Part shown: positions 27,401 to 34,325 of the stretch, in pieces
Layout: each line of letters begins with the position of its first letter
Numbering within the stretch: position 1 is the stretch's first letter
Assembly (NCBI GenBank): GCA_963170055.1
Contig: CAUJGJ010000188.1
Span: 1,049,171 to 1,094,170 of the forward strand
Source: Halisarca cf. caerulea
Lineage: Eukaryota > Porifera > Demospongiae > Chondrillida > Halisarcidae
Length of the DNA: 45,000 nucleotides
Direction: 5' to 3'
Translations under genes and position numbers: made by a program
Notes under the pieces: generated by a model
Told to the model about the DNA's origin: nothing
The model's input: the letters and a program-made list of their open reading frames with translations, nothing else
The model's database searches: none

Positions 27401-30400
27401 CAATACATGCTCTCCCGTTTGTTAAGCACATACTGTTTATTAAGAGCACAATTCCTTTCCACTTACAGTCATAGGCACATGCACTTAACAACCTGTCTCT
27501 ATGGTAACTCACTGTAGATCAGTGCTTACACCCATCTAATCTATTTTGAAGGGAAGCAATTGACTAAGCCTCGAAAAAATAGAGAAAATCTCTTGTAAGT
27601 TTGACATAACTTTCGTACGCAGTTTTGAGGAAGAGATGCAATTTGAAATGCCAAATCATTTTCCCACTAGCTAACTAAGTACATAATGATCCACACTATT
27701 AAAGACATAACAACATACTGTTAGAGCTTTAATCAAGCAAAATCATCCTCTGAATCTTACACGAGTGTACAATTTGCTTACACAAAGTCTATGGATAACA
27801 TGGTCTGAATATTTCCATTCCTGCCAGGATACCTCAAAGACATAATTGTGCACCATAATAACTCTATGCACAAGCCTTGTATTCCTCCGTAGTTGTGTTA
27901 TGGGTAAGGCTTGGGTACATTATTGAATATCATTGTCATCATATTGTGAATCTACTTAATACAAGTGGTACGTGTACATATATGTACCAATGCAAGAAGT
28001 GATGGTGGTCAATGATGTCACGGATACTTTGAGTGCAATGTGGTTAATACATAGAATAGTACGAAAGTTTCCTATCCCGGGGTTTCAGTATCTATGGTCA
28101 CACCTTCATGTTTATTTTTTCTCTTTCAGTAACAAAAGGGCAATTCTTTGGCTACATCCACATCTACGTATACAATGTAGTTTGATCCAATGTATTCTTT
28201 CACTATTTGGATTGCCACGAATACCTTAACTAGCATAGCAGTACTTTGTGAGAACACTGGCTTTAACTGATGACACATGTGGGACATGTCCATTTACACT
28301 TGTAGATGACATCCCAAATTCAACAATTTTACTGTTCACAAATTCCTTTATTTGGATTTAGTAATATGGGCCAGCAATGGTTTGAGGCAGCACAAGATTA
28401 TCTATGTACATGAGCTATTTTTCTTCATAATTTCTTTCTCAATCATTGACTAATCAGCTATTTATGTGTAAGCTAAGATAAGCAGTTATTCGATGTTAGT
28501 AACTCGAAACATGGCCTACAGATGCAGGATATGGACTGAATGGCCCTAATACAAATATTTAGCTTTCTACCAATAGGTGGTTTGGTTACCAAGATAGTTT
28601 TGAATGTACTTTAATAAACGATTATTCGCAATGTACTAATGGATTCGTTAATAACTTATTTGAAAACAGGTACATGAACACACACACACCCCTTTGTGAA
28701 ATGTTGAACCAGTCAGTATGGATCACAAACACCCGGAAGATTCATATGTTGCTGTGCTGATTTGCTTGGTCACATGGCATTTAGTAAAGATCTCTTATGC
28801 AAGGAGCCTCTTTTTAAATGATAGTCATTTGATGTGTGCTGTGATGTCATCAACCACTTTGTACCGTTTGAAAGTGACAACATTTTGGAAGGTTATAGAG
28901 AGTATGACAAGGATTGTTGTGTCACAAGCAAGAACAATTTAGTGGAGGCAGGCCATTATGCAAAGAAGGCAGATAGTGGAAGAAAGTCTAACATCAGTGA
29001 TAGAGGAAATTAAACTAAATAAGTTATATGGTGTTGATTGGTGATGACAAAAAACAAGGTCCATCATCATTGCGGAGCTTAAATCCAAATGGCAAAGTCT
29101 ATTTTACTAACCTAGTTACAAAGAGGATGAATCATGTTAATGCGGCCTTCCAAATGGTTTGGATCTACCACTGACTGCAATATTACACCCGATTTTTGGA
29201 AGTACTGCGGTCCGCGATTGTATATTTTGATCATACAAGCTTCCTTACCTAAATACATGTGTGTGGTACTATTTCTCCCCGGATAAAGGGTTGCAAATGC
29301 ACCAAAGGTATTTACCACACAGTGCAATCAACCTTGCTCCTAAATGAAAATGTTTTGAAATGTTATGTGCATGTTACATGATTTGAAGCATCTAAGTCAC
29401 ATTTTTGCTCAAATTTTAGCCTATATTAATGCAGTAGTGAGATTTTATACATGTCCCACATGCGGAAGTGATTTCCCTCTTTTCATCATCCCTAGTCATT
29501 TAGTTTGTTCTTCCCCACATCTTATAGTCTATCTAGTATTGTAGCAGTTTGTACTGTAACACTTCTTGCATCTGTCCACTGGTCACTATTACCTGTTTTT
29601 TTTTTCCAAATTGAACTTCCAGCAATTGTGTATTTGTCAAGTGTTTATGATGACTATTCGCTTGTAACCTTAAAAAATTGAAATAATACAACATCCTTTG
29701 ACTACATCACTGTGATTCAGAAGTATGCTAATAGTAATGATGTCCTGTTAAGAGGTGGCCGGATTCCAGAGGTGTCCTTTAATAGAGATTTCACTGTCGC
29801 AGTTTCAGCATAGCTTAATAGTTATTGATGTACTGTAACTGCCAGGAGTTTGTTTACTCTAGTTGGATCGACTTTAATCTTGTGCTTTTTGATTTTTTCA
29901 TTGAATTTTTACATAGGTTATACTTAATCCATGCATAATCACTTTATTCTCTGGCATATCCACAGGATGGTTGGACTGCCCTTCACCTTGCTGCCTTTGG
30001 TGGGCATTTAGATGTTGTAAAATGCATCATTCCAAAGTTGGCAGATAGAAGATTTAAGTCTGACAATAATGGTAGCACCTGCTTACACTGTGCTGCTCAG
30101 GAAGGTCATCTAGCAGTAGTGAAATACCTCATGGAAGAGTGTGGATTTGACCCTGGTGCTAAAAATACGGTAAATAAGCTATTGTTTATTACATGGCACA
30201 CACTTTGCGCATCATCTACTGTAACAACATTTCTATCGTATTCTTTCCTCCTGACATTTGCATATTTTATTATGACCTTTATGCAATACAGTCACCCTTA
30301 TTGACACTATAAGTTGCTTTGTATGAGCTATCCTATGTGTGATATACTAACCTTGTCCAAGTCTAAGCGTATTATGTATTGTGTACAGGAAATAGTTGAG

Positions 30401-33400
30401 ATTTCATGCAAGCCAAGTATATATGTGAGGAAATATTGAATTATTGGAATTTTCTTATGATTGTCCCATGTGGTCCCATGTGTGAGTTTTGGTAAGAATA
30501 ACTCTTCATCGATCCCCCCAAACCATTGCCTACCTTTCGGCCCATTCATGGTATAATGTTTACATTGAATTTGGTAGCTTGTAGCAGTGATGGAGTCGTT
30601 ACTTCTGAAAAGTAATCTTGTTACATATTACATATGACTATGAAAACTTGTGATGCGCTACAGTTACACATTACTCAATAATACAACTAGTAATGATATT
30701 GCAGATTACATTTGCTCCCATAAACTACCTTGAAGTTGCATCCCAGTGAAAATTTTAACCCTCCTAAAGGTGAACATAAACACGGCATGTAGGATCATTG
30801 AATGCTAAAATCAGACTTGGGCATTCATGAAACAAATGTAGTAGATTTCACAACCAAGACTGCATATATAGTGCAGCCCAGAGCACTACTAATGTGAACA
30901 TCTCACTAACAATTCTGTGGCATCCTTGATGACAGAAGCTCTACTTTCACTTATAACCATTGTTATAGCCACAAACTTATGTAGTCGTAGAATGTGGTAA
31001 TGCATTACTTTCACTGCAGAGCTAATTGTAATATATTACTAGTTGCAAGACAGGCATTCAGTTATATATATATATAATTTATGAAAATCCTGCAATGGTA
31101 ATAATATTACGTAATATATTACTTTGGTATTTAGTTACCCCCAACACTGCTTGTAGGTAGCATAGAAAATGGTATATTATATCTGTATACAGCAACCACT
31201 TGTGCTACAATAGTGTTGATCACTCCATAGAGCATTAATTTAACAATGACTTTATTTAAATTTGTATAATTGTTGTGAGCATATAATGTACATGAATATG
31301 CGCTGTATTAAGATTTGAAAAGCCCCCTCCGAAAGTCAGTGAACTTTGTACTCCCTCGTGGTTTGATCTCCCTACACACTTATGTAGGCAGGTAGTGTTA
31401 CATTTGTACCTCCACATACTGCATGCCTGTGGAGTTCGACCCTACCATTGTGTAGTCACATAGTTTATGAATACCTCTCCAAGGTACATTTAGAAACTAT
31501 GTGATTTTTTAGGTTGCTGTATGTTGAGTACTAGAACCACATCATAATATCCAAAGCTTTGGTTACTTATAATTCTGTAGTGGATCTTCATGTCTCATGC
31601 ATCTAGACACACCTTGAAGAGTCTGCATTCCTGTGTGGTCTCAAAGGACATGCAGTCTTGTGCGATCACGTAATATTTGCTCGATATTGTGCACTGTTGC
31701 GCAAGTGGGTTGCACAAGATTTCGCAAAATTGTGCATGTGTAACTTTTGACCTATACTGTACATGCACATGTATCAAATGTTTAATATGATAACTATTCG
31801 TTTGTACTCATTAAAATTGAAATATTGATTTCATTTCTTGGATAGATTACTGCAAAGTTTGCTAATACTTATTTTGTACACATGAACACATGGTCCTCCG
31901 ACCGTGTGTGTGTTACCAGGTTCTCTCTACATATCTTTCAGCGTGGCGCCACACTACTTATTACACCCTGTATCATTTCATGGGTGAGAGAAAGAGGGAT
32001 ATAGGAGACACACAGAATAATCACCATTACAATCACCATTAGAGATCTAAATGTCTCTATTTGAAATTCAATTATCGACTATTAGGTCAAAATGTCCAGT
32101 AAAGTAGACATTTTCGAGATCTGCAACTCACTGCATTAAGGTGGCCATTTTATATGACGTCATTTCAACTGAAGTGCATAGGAAGGAAGTTAATATGAGC
32201 CTGTTATAGCAGAGTATCCATGGCTATAGCCCAGTATGTATGTGATGTTGACAGTTGGTGCATATACATCGACATGCCACAACCTGTAGCTTGGTGCATG
32301 TCCCTTTATAAGGTGGTGTCTAGGTTGGACAGTCTGTGTATAAGTCATGTATGTGGTATTATTATTAATAAAATTTCTGATTCCTACCGTTGGTACTTTT
32401 CACAATGCATTAATTGCAGTAAAGCTATACAGTCACAGAAGATTTGCAATATTCTAGTTTGGCTTTGTTTGTACCACTCTACTTTTTTTTTTCTGGGGAG
32501 AACCCTGTGTTAGTAGCTAAGACATAAGTGCAAGGGCTGTATGGCATATATAATAGTGCTTTGATAACGTCTGCCATTTTGTTTTATGTCCATGGACAAT
32601 TTCACATAACGTGCCTGCGATGCAACATGGAAAAGTTAAAGCAATAAATTGTCTATAATCTGGACACCATGGAAACCACAGTAAGCTGTCCTGTATACAG
32701 AAGTGTCTAAACTTCAGAGTTTGAATGTACACATGTCAATGTGCGGGATTCCGAATGGTACAAGCAATGATCCCCTGTTAAAGAGGTGGCTGGATGTCCT
32801 TTAATAGAGGTTTCACTATAAACACTTCACTATTGTATTATAATAGTGCAATGTTTTAATTGAACTTCACGTGATGTACTAAATATTCTTGTATTGGATT
32901 GTGTTTGAATAGTTGAAATGAAATGAACTGCCATTGAAATTTGTTTATATACTCCAGTTGGGTCAATTTTAATCCTGCGCTTTTTTTTCGTTGAATATTC
33001 ACATAGAGTATATTTATGTACTATCCATGCCTAATCACTTTCTTTTATATTCATAATTCTTTTGTATATCCAAAGGATTGTCTGAATGCCCTTCACCTTG
33101 CTACCTGTTGTGGGCATTTGGATATTGTGAAATATATCATTCCAAAGTTGGCAGGCAGAAGATTTGATTCTGACAAGTATGATAGCAACTGTCTACACTG
33201 GTCTGCACGGGAAGGTCATCTATCAATAGTGAAGTATCTCATCAAAGAGTGTGGATTTGACCCTAGTACTGTAACTAAGGTATTTGTGAGTTGTTGTTTA
33301 TTGCATGTCACACACATTGTGCATCATCTACAATATTCCTATTACCATACGTCAGGAAATTTTCGTGGTACACGATTTTTATGGCTAGCCTCGTTTTTGG

Positions 33401-33639
33401 GGTCATAAATTTCCATAGATAAAATATTTTGCAGTCTCTGGCTACAGACTGTGTAACAACAGGTTTCAGTTCTTTAAATGTTTGGAAGTGACTGCTCCTC
33501 CTAAAGAATGAAACTGTATCTTCGTGCTTTATTCTATAGACGTGGTTAGTATTTTATCTCTCCAGAGTAAACCAGTAAGATCTAGAAGAAGCCCCTCACA
33601 CACATGTATGTACACATGAACGCACATGCATGTACATGC

Positions 33640-33677
<38 letters not shown>

Positions 33678-34258
33678 GCACACATGCGTGGACAAGGTAT
33701 ATTAACCATACATGCAAAAACACTTGGGCTGTAACTGATGTCAGCATTGGTCACCAATTATAAGGTAGACACTTATTATGTCTACCTTATAATTGTTGTG
33801 ACTGCCATGGAAATTTCATTCACAAGAAACTTTAGTTTGTAATTTTTTCTTTGTCTCTTCCAAATACTTTATTTCCAATGTTTGAAATTTCTATCCCTTT
33901 AGGATGGTTGGACTGCACTTCATTTTGCTTCAAGATATGGACACTTCAACATTGTTAGAGAACTGATTGAGAAGATGAATGTTAATGTATTTGTTACTAA
34001 GCCGGTGAGCTGTTTGTTGTAACTTGTTAGGTTTGCTGTTAGCTTCCTTGAATACCTAACAGTCCCTTATATAAAGTGTAATTTTTTTAGATGGAGTGTG
34101 GTTCTTGTTCATTGCTGCTTAATCACATTTACACACTATCCTACACACACATACATGCAAAGCACGTGCACATACACACACCCACACACCCACACCCACA
34201 CCCACACCCACACCCACCCACACACCCACACACCCACTCACACTCACACACACACACA

Positions 34259-34325
<67 letters not shown>

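Larger units (their letters stand above)
30170..33075 (+). other. Intron 15
   Basis: This 2.9-kb intron is homologous to intron 12. It holds a hAT-like MITE and an uninterrupted pogo-like MITE. Confidence 0.65.
26395..33902 (+). repeat. Tandem segmental duplication, unit 2 (exons A2-B3-B4 with introns)
   Basis: This 7.5-kb block parallels unit 1 in exon order, exon sizes and intron sequence. It differs mainly by insertions: the 26931-27506 element and the hAT-like element at 30585-31149 are here, while the hAT-like nest of unit 1 is absent. Confidence 0.88.

Noticed and set aside
28828..29012. A 64-codon open frame with ordinary amino-acid composition in intron 14
   Set aside because: There is no recognised family and no good acceptor-donor pair in phase. 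It may be an old retroelement piece but cannot be supported.
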